Part shown: positions 44,589 to 53,955 of the stretch, piece by piece | How the letters are laid out: each line of letters starts with the position of its first letter | Numbering within the stretch: position 1 is the stretch's first letter | Origin: Ardenticatenaceae bacterium | GTDB lineage: Bacteria > Chloroflexota > Anaerolineae > Promineifilales > Promineifilaceae | Length of the DNA: 64,000 nt | Assembly: GCA_020634375.1 (NCBI GenBank) | Contig: JACKBX010000002.1 | Coordinates: forward strand, 310,001 to 374,000 | Reading direction: 5' to 3' | Notes under the pieces: generated by a model | Seen by the model: only the letters and a program-made list of their open reading frames with translations | Databases searched by the model: none | Told to the model about the DNA's origin: nothing | Position numbers and translations under genes: made by a program

Positions 44589-46406
44589 TTATCGAGGAGA
44601 GAATTGATAGTAGCCCACAGCGCTTGCTGGACTTTCCATACCGGGGAAAGGCTCAAATACCTTATCCAGCGCCGGCGCGTCTACATTCAGATCAAGTGGC
44701 ACAGCATAGATTTGGATAACTGGACCAGGCCGCTCGCGCCAATCGGGGATGAATTGCTTGACCAAGTGGAGATTGCTTTCGATCAAGTCATAATAGAGGT
44801 GGGCAGCTTGAACAAGTTCAGGGAAGTGGGTACTGCTGGCGTCATTGTAGAAACGGCCGTAATAAGCACTACTAACAACGACATACTCTATATGCTCCGT
44901 CTTCAAAAAAGAAAGCAACTGATCAGGATGTAGTTCACCCTGCTCCTCAGCCATTTCCCTGGATAACAGTGAAACCTCATGGGTCGGTGGCGAAAAATCA
45001 TACCAGGCAACTTGTTCATTCTCCCTAATGAAACTGCTGACTTCTTCATAATGTGTTTGATCCCAAACACCAGGCCCATAAAGTTCAATAGCCAAACGAC
45101 TGCCAACCGGAATATGTTCCACTATCCAGTCACGGGATATATCGCGTGTATCTGGTTGCAAAATCAAATATTTTTGACGATATAAGTGATACACAGGCAT
45201 AAGATTCAAAACTAAAACCCCTAAAACAAGCGCTAAATTAATAGACGATAACCAATGCACACGTTCCACCAAAAAGACCGTCACCTGATAAAGTGCTAGT
45301 GCCGCCAAAATATAAAGAAACGGCAATATAGGCAACATATCCCGCCAGGTAACACGCGCAGCATATCCTATTGGCAACAAATAGGTAACTAACAATGACA
45401 ACAACAAAATCTTATGCTGGCTATATTTACGCGAGAAAAGCAAAATGAATAAGCCCAAAATTGCAAAGAGATAAATACCCCATCCCATTTGGCGAGGTAA
45501 TGTGTTTGAAAAGTGCCAAAAGATACTGTGCTGATAGGGCGATAATGCCGAAAGATTTACATTTGGGGTTTCCCCTACCCACCTAGAAATATTTGAAAAA
45601 GTCTCGCCCAGACTCGGTAAAATAGGCAAAATTAATGCAATATAAAACAAAATCGCAATAAAACCAGCAAACACATACCGGGAATCCAGACGAGGAAGAA
45701 ATGAATTCCAGTCAATATATTTCTTGTTGTAAACAAGAGGCAGCAACAAAAAGGGGACTAACAACGCCCATCCAGTTATTTTCGTGGCAAATGTAATTGT
45801 TAGTAATAAACCACATATCACAAAAGGGCGCAGCATTTTTTCGTCAACTTTTTCCCCCAAGCGAAGAATGGCGTAAAAAGTGGCAACAAACAAAAATGGC
45901 AAAAACGGGTCTAACCGATAGACTTTTGAATAAACAACATGCCCAAAAGAAAAAATCATAAAAATCGTCGCTATCCATGCCACGGTGCGATCGAACATTT
46001 TTTTTGCCAGGAAGAAAACACCCACGACTGTCAGGGAAGCAAAAGTAGCAACGAACAAACGCCCAACTACTAGAAATGGGCTGATGTCTACTATATATTG
46101 AGTCTCAAAGCTGGTAAAGTCAGGGTATATGCCTAGTAGATGAGCTACCCCATAATACAAAGCGAATAGCAACGATGACAGGTAGTAAAAAAAGGGGTAA
46201 TTATGAAGCAAGTTCACCCAATAGTCTCCCCTAAAGAGGGCCAGGGCAGCCCTAAGAATTTTGGGTTCATCCGCTAAAAACCAACCATGTAAATGATTCT
46301 GCCCAGGCAGGCCCCACTGAATGCCAATTACCCGGATCGTCAAAGCAACAACGAAAACAAGTATCAAAATCATCTTCTCTATATTGTTGCTCTTTGGTTT
46401 CATCAA
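44589..46406 (-). CDS. GT39-like membrane glycosyltransferase (PMT superfamily)
   Basis: 605 residues with about 11 membrane segments. LTIRVIGIQWGLPGQNHLHGWFLADEPKIL (residues 21-50, with the Asp-Glu first-loop acidic pair), then LLHNYPFFYYL and GRLFVATFASLTVVGVFFLAKKMF fit the PMT/ArnT-like superfamily using a polyprenyl-phosphate sugar donor. The C-terminal soluble domain (about 430-605) is extracellular. Base composition of this gene is more AT-rich than neighbours, which suggests a separate origin. Confidence 0.8.
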   Translation of the reverse strand: MMKPKSNNIEKMILILVFVVALTIRVIGIQWGLPGQNHLHGWFLADEPKILRAALALFRGDYWVNLLHNYPFFYYLSSLLFALYYGVAHLLGIYPDFTSFETQYIVDISPFLVVGRLFVATFASLTVVGVFFLAKKMFDRTVAWIATIFMIFSFGHVVYSKVYRLDPFLPFLFVATFYAILRLGEKVDEKMLRPFVICGLLLTITFATKITGWALLVPFLLLPLVYNKKYIDWNSFLPRLDSRYVFAGFIAILFYIALILPILPSLGETFSNISRWVGETPNVNLSALSPYQHSIFWHFSNTLPRQMGWGIYLFAILGLFILLFSRKYSQHKILLLSLLVTYLLPIGYAARVTWRDMLPILPFLYILAALALYQVTVFLVERVHWLSSINLALVLGVLVLNLMPVYHLYRQKYLILQPDTRDISRDWIVEHIPVGSRLAIELYGPGVWDQTHYEEVSSFIRENEQVAWYDFSPPTHEVSLLSREMAEEQGELHPDQLLSFLKTEHIEYVVVSSAYYGRFYNDASSTHFPELVQAAHLYYDLIESNLHLVKQFIPDWRERPGPVIQIYAVPLDLNVDAPALDKVFEPFPGMESPASAVGYYQFSPR

Positions 46407-46429
46407 TAATCCTCGTTAATCATAGCGGC

Positions 46430-47977
46430 TCAAAGACCGGGCAAATCGTATAATGTCAGGCGGATGCCGGGGAAAAACCAGTGCCCGCGGACAGGCAGCC
46501 GTTGTTCTAACCACTGCCGCTGCACACTGGTTTCATAAAAAAGCTGCTCGGTACGCGCATCTGGGAAATTATGTGCATTCTGACTGTAGTACACTTCAAG
46601 CAACCAGATACGTTTTGCGTTGTCGTCCAACGTCGCCAAACGCCCTCGCATGACCTGATCATAGGCTGGTGTAATAGTGTCGCCATCGGATGGTGGGAAT
46701 TCAAGATAGGGCAAATCGGCGTGGGGGTAGCTGGTTAACGGCAAGCTAACATCTCCGCGTCCGGCAATCACGTCGCCTGGCTCGGCAAATTGTGTAATAT
46801 GTGCCAGGGCGGCTGCCCAATCATCACGAGCGTATTCTGGATTAACGTGAAAACTGACCTGTGCCATACTCGTGCCCATCAGGATAATGGCAATTAATAG
46901 TGGCAGCCAGCGCCGCCGTGCTTGTGTCAGTGTAACTAATCCCCAGGCAACTAAAAGCAAGAAGGCGGGCAAGATGATGACGAGGTAGCGATCCATGTAA
47001 ATGGAAAATTGGCTCTGATGGGTTAATGCCCAATCCAATGAAACTAGCGTGGTGATGAACAGCGGCGCAATAAACCAAAAGAATATCAAACGGGAGGCCT
47101 GCCAGTTTTTTGATTGTTTGCGTAAGAATGGCAGCGTGGCGAGGAGGGCCATCACATATAAAAAACAAAGGCCAGTTCCAGCAAAATTATCAAGCGGCAG
47201 GCTGAAGCCCGCGCTGAAGTTCCACAGGGTCAGGAAGGGATCGTACCAATGGATTTTGGCTATCCAGGGGGGGGCAGCCTGACTGTAGCCGCTGGTGGTG
47301 GCAACGGCCGTTCCCCAAACAGCCGCAAACGCCCCCACCACGAAGGCCGCAATGAACCAGTGCAAGGCAACCTTTCTCATCTGCCGAAAGTGGAAAGCGA
47401 AGTAGGTATAATGAGCAAGAATGATGAAAATGGCAAAATAGTGTACATACAGGGCAACGAGCATGGCAAGGGTGTAGCCTAGCCAGAGGGATATGGAGGG
47501 GGAACGGCCGTCCTCACCCTCGCGCCGCACAATCTGCAACAAAAAGTCATGAGCCAGCAGCAGAGCAAAAGGCAGCAGCGTATACATCCGCGCTTCCTGC
47601 GAATACCAAACATGAAAGGGGGCCACTGCTAACAACAGCGCGGCCACGATGCCCCCTGCTCGCCCAGCTACTAGCCGCCCCACACGATACATCTCTGCAA
47701 CACTAAGCGTACCCCATATGACAGAAAAGAAACGCAAGATGAAAGCGCTTTGCCCAACGAGCACCCAGGGATGCATGAGTAAAAAGTACAGAGGCATGTG
47801 ATTGCGTTTGCTGATGAGATCGGCCAGTAAATCTTGTAAGGGAATGGTGGCGCGTTCTAAGGTTTTCAACTCGTCCCACCACATGCTTTGGTCGCCCAAG
47901 CGGTAGAGACGAAGCCCAAAGGCAAAGAAGAGGATGGTGAGGAGGAGGAGACGGCCGTAAAAGTCAGAACGTTTCAT
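46430..47977 (-). CDS. GT39-family membrane glycosyltransferase
   Basis: 515 residues. The diagnostic loop RLGDQSMWWDELKTLERA (about 26-43), NHMPLYFLLMHPWV (about 58-71), then AGGIVAALLLAVAPFHVWYSQEARMYTLL are hallmarks of bacterial dolichyl-phosphate-mannose-protein mannosyltransferase-like enzymes. It transfers sugars to acceptors outside the membrane. It is part of the long minus-strand operon. Confidence 0.87.
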   Translation of the reverse strand: MKRSDFYGRLLLLTILFFAFGLRLYRLGDQSMWWDELKTLERATIPLQDLLADLISKRNHMPLYFLLMHPWVLVGQSAFILRFFSVIWGTLSVAEMYRVGRLVAGRAGGIVAALLLAVAPFHVWYSQEARMYTLLPFALLLAHDFLLQIVRREGEDGRSPSISLWLGYTLAMLVALYVHYFAIFIILAHYTYFAFHFRQMRKVALHWFIAAFVVGAFAAVWGTAVATTSGYSQAAPPWIAKIHWYDPFLTLWNFSAGFSLPLDNFAGTGLCFLYVMALLATLPFLRKQSKNWQASRLIFFWFIAPLFITTLVSLDWALTHQSQFSIYMDRYLVIILPAFLLLVAWGLVTLTQARRRWLPLLIAIILMGTSMAQVSFHVNPEYARDDWAAALAHITQFAEPGDVIAGRGDVSLPLTSYPHADLPYLEFPPSDGDTITPAYDQVMRGRLATLDDNAKRIWLLEVYYSQNAHNFPDARTEQLFYETSVQRQWLEQRLPVRGHWFFPGIRLTLYDLPGL

Positions 47978-47995
47978 GGAAGTTGGGCTAGATCA

Positions 47996-48685
47996 TCAAA
48001 TTGGGTCAGGCTTATACTCAACCAACCAGTAAATGTCAAAAGGAGCGATGAATGGTATTTTTGCGATTTTAAGCGATTGAAAACGGCGGGATTGAATTGT
48101 GCTGTGAATGGATGCCGCATGATCCACATGAAAATGCTTTTCAAAACCGGACAGTTTTCGGCCAAATTGATAGAGTCTATTTTCTGTAGGCACGGTGATG
48201 AGAAGACGGCCGTCCCCACGCAGCTTTCGCCAAAAAAAATCCAGCGTATCATCTAGCGGTGAGATATGTTCCAACACTTCGGCGGCAACAATGATATCCA
48301 GACTATGATCAGGAATGATATGCTGTGCTTCCTCAGGTTGACACAACTTGATCGCGGTTGAAGGATAAGTCCGCTTTTGCAAATGCAATTGCGCCGCTCC
48401 GAGCGCCAAGTCAACCCCATAAATCTGGTCAAAACAGGCCGCCTCCGCAGGGAAAAACACCCCTGTACCGCAGCCAAAATCCATCACGGCACGTCCAGTC
48501 TGCAAGCGCGGAATAGATTGGACTGTGGTCTCCATGTGGTTAATCAACACTTCTACCCGCCTCCAAGCCATCCAGCGCAAAAGCGGGTTTTTATGACGGT
48601 AACTAGGAATTGCCATCTCATCCCGTTCATCAACAGAAAGCAATTGCGCCATTTCTGCTAACAAATCATCATCCAATTTTTTCAT
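47996..48685 (-). CDS. Class I SAM-dependent methyltransferase
   Basis: 229 residues with VMDFGCGTGVFFPAEAA (about 66-82), IYGVDLALGAAQLHLQ, DIIVAAEVLEHISPLDDTLDFFWRKL and GRLLITVPTENRLY. The pattern is close to methyltransferases found with glycan clusters. It overlaps the previous flippase-like gene by 17 bases. Confidence 0.83.
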   Translation of the reverse strand: MKKLDDDLLAEMAQLLSVDERDEMAIPSYRHKNPLLRWMAWRRVEVLINHMETTVQSIPRLQTGRAVMDFGCGTGVFFPAEAACFDQIYGVDLALGAAQLHLQKRTYPSTAIKLCQPEEAQHIIPDHSLDIIVAAEVLEHISPLDDTLDFFWRKLRGDGRLLITVPTENRLYQFGRKLSGFEKHFHVDHAASIHSTIQSRRFQSLKIAKIPFIAPFDIYWLVEYKPDPI

Positions 48686-49655
48686 CTGTCACCTGTTTTG
48701 GCGAAATTTGCCCCAACAAAAACCCGCCTGCCCCAAGGCATAAGACAAACAATAACAAGATTGCATGGGAACCAACAGCGATATTCAAGGCGGCCGTTTC
48801 CGAATAGCCAAAAAGACGGAAAGCTGTAACCCAGCCAACCTCGTGAGTTCCCAGGTTGGCAACACCCTGAAACGGCAGCAGAGTAAGGGGAACCATCATA
48901 ATTGATACGACGATAATCTGAATATAGCCCATGAGATAACCCATGCTTAACACAATCAAAAAAAAGTTCGTATAAACGCACAACCAGATACCAATTGTGA
49001 GCGATAGAAGCTGCCAATAGCAATCTTTTTCATCAATGAGTCGCAATCCAACCAACACATTTTGCAAGGTATGTCGCAATTTTGCCACCCAAGAACCATT
49101 TTCTGCCATAGTTGGCACAAATGAGCTTGTCACCGTTCGGCGCAGCAACCAGCGCCCTGCTGCTGTAGCTGTATACATGATGGCACTAAATATCAGGCTG
49201 CTAATGGTAAGCCATGCAGGCAGGTCTTGCCAAAATAAGATCAGCACAACCGGCAAGAATAGAGCAATTGCGGCAAAATCGAAAAAGCGAGCCACAACCA
49301 GAGTGCTAACGCTTTCGGAAAGGGGAATGGACAACCGCTGCTTGAGCAAAATAGGATATGAAATTTCGCCGCTTTTGGCGGGCAGCAGGTAATTATACAT
49401 GCCGTACAAGCTGATCACGCTCAACAAGTGGTAAAAAGGTATATGCTGTGAGTAGAGTAGCAGTTGGAAGCGTATGGTGCGTAAAACATAGTTAATTAGA
49501 AATACAAATAGGGCTAGCAATAGCCAGACCCAGTTGAGTGAGGCAAATGTATCTTGAACGGCCGTCCAATCTGTACGCCAGACAATGTATACAATAACCA
49601 GGAGAGAAAATAAAAGGCTAACCAGTGTGGTGAACGGCCGTTTCCCGGTCTTCAT
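48669..49655 (-). CDS. Flippase-like membrane protein (LPG synthase TM / UPF0104 family)
   Basis: 328 residues with about eight membrane segments: NYVLRTIRFQLLLYSQHIPF, SLYGMYNYLLPAKSGEISYPILLKQRL (the conserved family block) and a C-terminal PFQGVANLGTHEVGWVTAF. It is the second family member in the window. In polysaccharide clusters such proteins are thought to help translocate or modify lipid-linked sugars. The gene overlaps the sulfotransferase by four bases. Confidence 0.85.
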   Translation of the reverse strand: MKTGKRPFTTLVSLLFSLLVIVYIVWRTDWTAVQDTFASLNWVWLLLALFVFLINYVLRTIRFQLLLYSQHIPFYHLLSVISLYGMYNYLLPAKSGEISYPILLKQRLSIPLSESVSTLVVARFFDFAAIALFLPVVLILFWQDLPAWLTISSLIFSAIMYTATAAGRWLLRRTVTSSFVPTMAENGSWVAKLRHTLQNVLVGLRLIDEKDCYWQLLSLTIGIWLCVYTNFFLIVLSMGYLMGYIQIIVVSIMMVPLTLLPFQGVANLGTHEVGWVTAFRLFGYSETAALNIAVGSHAILLLFVLCLGAGGFLLGQISPKQVTDEKIG

Positions 49656-50488
49656 AGCTGTTCATACCCTATCTGCACGCGATCCCGCCATGCTGATTCA
49701 AGGCCATAACCATATTGCCGCATCCTATCCCCACAAATTTGATCAAGGTGGGCACATTGAAGGGGCGACCAACTCTGCCAGCCAGGAAACGTTTTTTTCT
49801 CAGTCAAATTCACCCGACGAGAAAAATATTGAGCTGTGCTCTCTTGCGCAGGCAGTCCGATAAAAGAGAGCAACTCATTCAGACGCGCTTCCTGGTCCTC
49901 ACTCTGAAAAAAATCTTCAAAACGGATACGCAAATAACGAACATCTGATGTTTCCAAACTTGCTAAAGTTCGGTTCTTGAAGTCCCAAATCCAACAGAAA
50001 TGCTGAAATTTTGACATACCCGGCCAATCCCGCAGCCGCATTTCGCGCAATAAGAATGGGTTGGGCTGCCAAAACGGCGTCAGGTAGTTTGCCACAAAGC
50101 TCTTAGCGCGATGGCGTGACCAATTGATGTGTGAACGAACGTAAGCACGCGGGTCTCTGACAATGTGTACAACCTGTAACCCTGACCATAATTCTGGCAG
50201 TGCAGATACGGCCGCATACAAATGGGCGCTCACTTCAATGTAGAAAGGGTTCTGTCGCCGATCAAATTCTGGCTGTTTGAATCGCTGCCAGGCCGCCAGC
50301 AAGGAGGCATGTGAAACAAGGCCTGCCAGGTGCGCGTTGGAAAGGATATTGATCAGGCGAGAATGGCCGCGTTCATGATAGGATTCAACCTGTTCGGGGA
50401 ACAAGTTACCCAAGAGTTGCGCAAAAAAAATAGTCCCTGTGCGCCCGGTTGAGGTGATGATGGTAAACGGCCGTTCCTCATCAAACAT
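49652..50488 (-). CDS. Sulfotransferase-like protein
   Basis: 278 residues. The 5'-phosphosulfate loop TIITSTGRTGTIFFAQLLG (about 9-27) and the 3'-phosphate site VVHIVRDPRAYVRSHINWSRHR (about 107-128) are both present, and the C-terminal region includes LRIRFEDFF. It should transfer sulfate from PAPS, most likely to a sugar of the surface polysaccharide, since it stands between a flippase-like and a GT2 gene. No PAPS-making genes are nearby. Confidence 0.8.
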   Translation of the reverse strand: MFDEERPFTIITSTGRTGTIFFAQLLGNLFPEQVESYHERGHSRLINILSNAHLAGLVSHASLLAAWQRFKQPEFDRRQNPFYIEVSAHLYAAVSALPELWSGLQVVHIVRDPRAYVRSHINWSRHRAKSFVANYLTPFWQPNPFLLREMRLRDWPGMSKFQHFCWIWDFKNRTLASLETSDVRYLRIRFEDFFQSEDQEARLNELLSFIGLPAQESTAQYFSRRVNLTEKKTFPGWQSWSPLQCAHLDQICGDRMRQYGYGLESAWRDRVQIGYEQL

Positions 50489-50500
50489 AACAGCACCTAT

Positions 50501-51394
50501 TCACTCTTGTTCACTGTGATCCAACCGCAATTGAGCCACCTGCTCCGAAACCAACCCAACCAAAAAAACTAGCGCCGAAACGGTCATCAGCATCGCTGAA
50601 GTTGGACCATAACGAGCATTCAATACCAACACCTTGAAAAGCCCATATCCAAAGCCAAGCAAGAACATGGAGACACTGGCAGGGACAAATATTTTGAGCG
50701 GGGCATAAAACGTGGCAATTTTTAAGATGATCAGCAGAAACCGCGAACCATCGCGCAGTAGCTTGATCTTACTTCTACCTACACGCCGTTTCACTTCAAT
50801 GGGCACATACTTGAGGCTGAACCCCCCGCGCACAACGGCTAGTGTCATGGTCGTGGGGTAAGAAAAGGTATTGGGCAACAAGTAAACAATATTCTTCGCC
50901 AGTTTGGCACGAATGACGCGAAAGCCGCTGGTCAGGTCTTCAATTTTGCGCCCGCACACGTAGCTGGCAAAGGCGTTGTAGATGGTGTTGGCAATATCGC
51001 GGTGTACGGCCGTTTCCGACTCCCCCGTTCGCGCCCCCACCACCAAATCATAACGGTCAATGTGTTCCAACAATCGCGGAATATCTTCCACTTTATGCTG
51101 CCCATCCGCATCCATCAACAAAATATACTCACCGTGAGCGTGACGAATGCCCGTCTTCACCGCCGCGCCATTGCCAATGTTGTAGGGATGCTGCAACAAG
51201 TTCACTTGCGGGAGAGATAGCCCCAGAACGGCCGTATCCGACCCATCACTTGACCCATCATCCACAACAATGATTTCAAACGTTTTTTCACGCAAATAAT
51301 CTTGCAAAAAATGGACCAATTTACGGACAACGGCCGTCACACCCTCAACCTCATTAAACATAGGCAAAACCACCGAGAGAAAACAAGTTTCCAC
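50501..51394 (-). CDS. Glycosyltransferase family 2 (polyprenyl-phosphate sugar synthase-like)
   Basis: 297 residues. GT-A domain: LSVVLPMFNEVEGVTAVVRK, EIIVVDDGSSDGSDTAV (about 39-55), GEYILLMDADGQHKVEDIPRLLE (DxD in DADGQ) and GFRVIRAKLAK. Two membrane segments follow at about 230-290. This organisation matches dolichyl-phosphate mannose/undecaprenyl-phosphate glucose synthases, which would supply the GT39 enzymes. Confidence 0.9.
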   Translation of the reverse strand: METCFLSVVLPMFNEVEGVTAVVRKLVHFLQDYLREKTFEIIVVDDGSSDGSDTAVLGLSLPQVNLLQHPYNIGNGAAVKTGIRHAHGEYILLMDADGQHKVEDIPRLLEHIDRYDLVVGARTGESETAVHRDIANTIYNAFASYVCGRKIEDLTSGFRVIRAKLAKNIVYLLPNTFSYPTTMTLAVVRGGFSLKYVPIEVKRRVGRSKIKLLRDGSRFLLIILKIATFYAPLKIFVPASVSMFLLGFGYGLFKVLVLNARYGPTSAMLMTVSALVFLVGLVSEQVAQLRLDHSEQE

Positions 51395-51403
51395 TTTTCC
51401 TCC

Positions 51404-53290
51404 TTAACGGCCAAACGCATCTTCTGCGCAGGGAACCACGTACAAATTGTCCTGTTGAAAAGCTCTCACGTCATCGGGCAACCCCGCCAGCACAAATGCC
51501 GAACGTTGTTCAATCACTGGCGCAACAGCACTCTGGTACGGCTCATAAAAATAAGTCTGTTCGCCATCGTCATGAGTCATAAAATCATCCTGATTAACCA
51601 CCAGATAATCCACATCATAATTCTGGCAAAATGCCAGCAGCGCCTCGCCCGTATCTGCATAATACGCTAATAGAAAATCCTGCACCAACTCGGCGTCAGG
51701 GTGAATATGGTCGCGTGTAAACAAAGCCTTGCGCTGGCTAAACAGGGGAACGGCATCCATCACCCCCGGATTACCAGCCAATAACACGTCTTTGGGCAAA
51801 GTTTGCAAATATTTGAACATGGCTATTTCCGCATCAGTAGCGCGAAAATAGGTTAGAAATGGCTGCAAACCCCAGGTAATGGCAATGCCCATCAGTACCA
51901 GCAACGTACCAGTCATGATTTTCATTCGCGGGTTAACGGGTTTAGGCACTTTTGTAGGCGCAGCGGCAGACGGGCGCAGTCGTGAAAGAGCTGTGAGAAT
52001 AAGAAGAAAAACGGCCATGCCCAACAACAACCACCGCGACAATCCGCGTCCAAAAGCCACCGTCCCTATTTCTGGCTCCGGCAGCACAAAAAACAGCCCT
52101 CCTAACACCAGCGCTAATGGCACATTAAGCCATACCAATGAAGCCATATGCATTGTTAACCATTTAGCCGCAGACGAGAACGCCTCAAACGCATGAAGCA
52201 TCACAAATAAAAACAAAACCAACAACAAACCTGACTGCGTATATCGGCTGGGCAAGTACAAGAGGAAAGAAGCCGTCGCCAGAAACCCCATCCAGGCCAA
52301 CGCAAAGCTGATCCAACTGGCCCAAAACAAGGATTTGAAGATGCGCGGAAACGCCTGTAACCGCTCCGGCTGCCACACTACAATCGCCAGAGCAAACAAA
52401 GCCAGGAACATGATCACCAGAATGGTGATGCCGTGATCGGCAATGCCGCCACGCCCGACGATAGGGAAAATCAAAAACATCCGCGAACGGCCGTCTGCCC
52501 CAAACGTGGTGGCATCAAACATCGCCTGCCAGTTAGCTGCCAGGTTGAAACTGGCAACATTCGCCAAAAGCCGCCGCAAAACAGGGAGCAAGAGCAAGAG
52601 CGTGATTAAGCCAATCAAAACAGCGCCGCCCAACCACTTTGCATATTTGCGGCCCGCTTCCGTGCGGCGATTAGGCCACCAGGAGAGCAGCAGTTCCAAC
52701 CCAAATGTGACCATTTGCAGCAAAAAAAGGGGGGGGTATAACATGCCAGAGACGAAAAGGACGACGGCCGTTCCCCACAACCGCCCCTCCAACATATAAA
52801 ACAAAAACGCCAATAACAATGGCAGCACAAACGAGCGTTGAAACCCGCCAACCGTAGAAACCATTGAAGTCAGCGACAAATCTAACAACACAAACACAAT
52901 GGAAATCACAAATGCATTCTGGGGAGTTACAAATTTTGTGCAGATGCGATAGAGGTAGTAAACGGCCGTTAACGTCAGCGGGAAAACCAACAACTTACCC
53001 AATAAAATAACCGGAATCAGATTGCTGAGTAGCTGGTAGATAAGCCCATACAAGGGGCTGGCCTTCAATGTCACCAGGCGCAGCGGCCCCAAATTCATCT
53101 CCAGAACGTAATCATTGACCCAATAATCATTTACAAATAAGTCTGCATCTTGAAAACGATGCATCCAATACCAATTGCGAAAGTCATCCTCGGCGCTGTA
53201 TGGGCTGGTCAGACGCGGCAGCATAATCAACAGCGTTATCAGCGCTGCCAACAAAAGGGAAAACCACAAATATTTGTTAGATTTCAACAT
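51404..53290 (-). CDS. Large multi-span membrane protein in polysaccharide operon
   Basis: 628 residues from the ATG at 53288-53290 (MLKSNKYLWFSLLLAALI); an upstream extension to 53338 overlaps the kinase gene. About 12-13 membrane segments. An early SPYSAEDDFRNWYWMHRFQDADLF loop has acidic and aromatic residues as in GT-C enzymes, and the soluble tail (about 520-628) contains LLAGNPGVMDAVPLF. It is a probable glycosyltransferase or polysaccharide polymerase; the exact reaction is unknown. Confidence 0.65.
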   Translation of the reverse strand: MLKSNKYLWFSLLLAALITLLIMLPRLTSPYSAEDDFRNWYWMHRFQDADLFVNDYWVNDYVLEMNLGPLRLVTLKASPLYGLIYQLLSNLIPVILLGKLLVFPLTLTAVYYLYRICTKFVTPQNAFVISIVFVLLDLSLTSMVSTVGGFQRSFVLPLLLAFLFYMLEGRLWGTAVVLFVSGMLYPPLFLLQMVTFGLELLLSWWPNRRTEAGRKYAKWLGGAVLIGLITLLLLLPVLRRLLANVASFNLAANWQAMFDATTFGADGRSRMFLIFPIVGRGGIADHGITILVIMFLALFALAIVVWQPERLQAFPRIFKSLFWASWISFALAWMGFLATASFLLYLPSRYTQSGLLLVLFLFVMLHAFEAFSSAAKWLTMHMASLVWLNVPLALVLGGLFFVLPEPEIGTVAFGRGLSRWLLLGMAVFLLILTALSRLRPSAAAPTKVPKPVNPRMKIMTGTLLVLMGIAITWGLQPFLTYFRATDAEIAMFKYLQTLPKDVLLAGNPGVMDAVPLFSQRKALFTRDHIHPDAELVQDFLLAYYADTGEALLAFCQNYDVDYLVVNQDDFMTHDDGEQTYFYEPYQSAVAPVIEQRSAFVLAGLPDDVRAFQQDNLYVVPCAEDAFGR

Positions 53291-53297
53291 CCGGGGT

Positions 53298-53945
53298 TTA
53301 CCCGTAATAGCTGCCCATCGTGCTGCTCTTGGGCACATTCGTCAGCGTTGCGCCCACAATGCGCACTTTCGCCTTTTCCAGCATTTCTTTCGCCCGCTCG
53401 GCATGATCCCGCCGCGTTTTTCCGGCACTAACCACCAGCAACACGCCATCCACTTTTGCACCCAATACGGCCGCATCTGTCACAGCCACCACTGGCGGCG
53501 CATCAAACAAGACTATATCTGCCTGCTCCTGCAAAACAGCGATCACCTGATCGACCCGCTTTGTGCCCAGCAAATCGGCAGGATTGGGTGGCAGCGTACC
53601 GCTGGAGAGCAGCCACAAATTTTCCACACCTGTCTCTTGCAGCGGCGGCGTGTCCTCATTTTCCAAAACCATGTTGGTCAGGCCAGGCTCTTGGCGCAGG
53701 TTGAAGATGGTGTGCAGTGACGGCCGTCGCAAATCGCAATCCACCAAAATCGTGCGGCGGCCACTTTGTGCCAGCGTCACCGCCAGATTCGCAATCGTTG
53801 TGCTTTTACCCTCACCCACCGCCGCAGACGTAACAACCAAACTACGAATAGGGTGATCCAGGCTGTAAAAAGACAAATTCGTGCGCAGCGTGCGGTACGC
53901 TTCGCTAATCGGTGAACGGGGATCGGTTAATGTTATCAAGTCCAT
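53298..53945 (-). CDS. CpsD/CapB-type tyrosine autokinase
   Basis: 215 residues from the ATG at 53943-53945, preceded by AGAGGG. The N-terminal SPISEAYRTLRTNL motif, Walker A TSAAVGEGKSTTIANLA (about 40-56), Walker A' TILVDCDLRRPS and Walker B ADIVLFDAPP are diagnostic. The C-terminus ends in SSTMGSYYG, a short Tyr tail that would be phosphorylated. It normally partners with a Wzz-type membrane activator, and two such genes stand upstream. It controls chain length and export of capsule-type polymers. Confidence 0.93.
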   Translation of the reverse strand: MDLITLTDPRSPISEAYRTLRTNLSFYSLDHPIRSLVVTSAAVGEGKSTTIANLAVTLAQSGRRTILVDCDLRRPSLHTIFNLRQEPGLTNMVLENEDTPPLQETGVENLWLLSSGTLPPNPADLLGTKRVDQVIAVLQEQADIVLFDAPPVVAVTDAAVLGAKVDGVLLVVSAGKTRRDHAERAKEMLEKAKVRIVGATLTNVPKSSTMGSYYG

Positions 53946-53955
53946 AAGTTTCCCT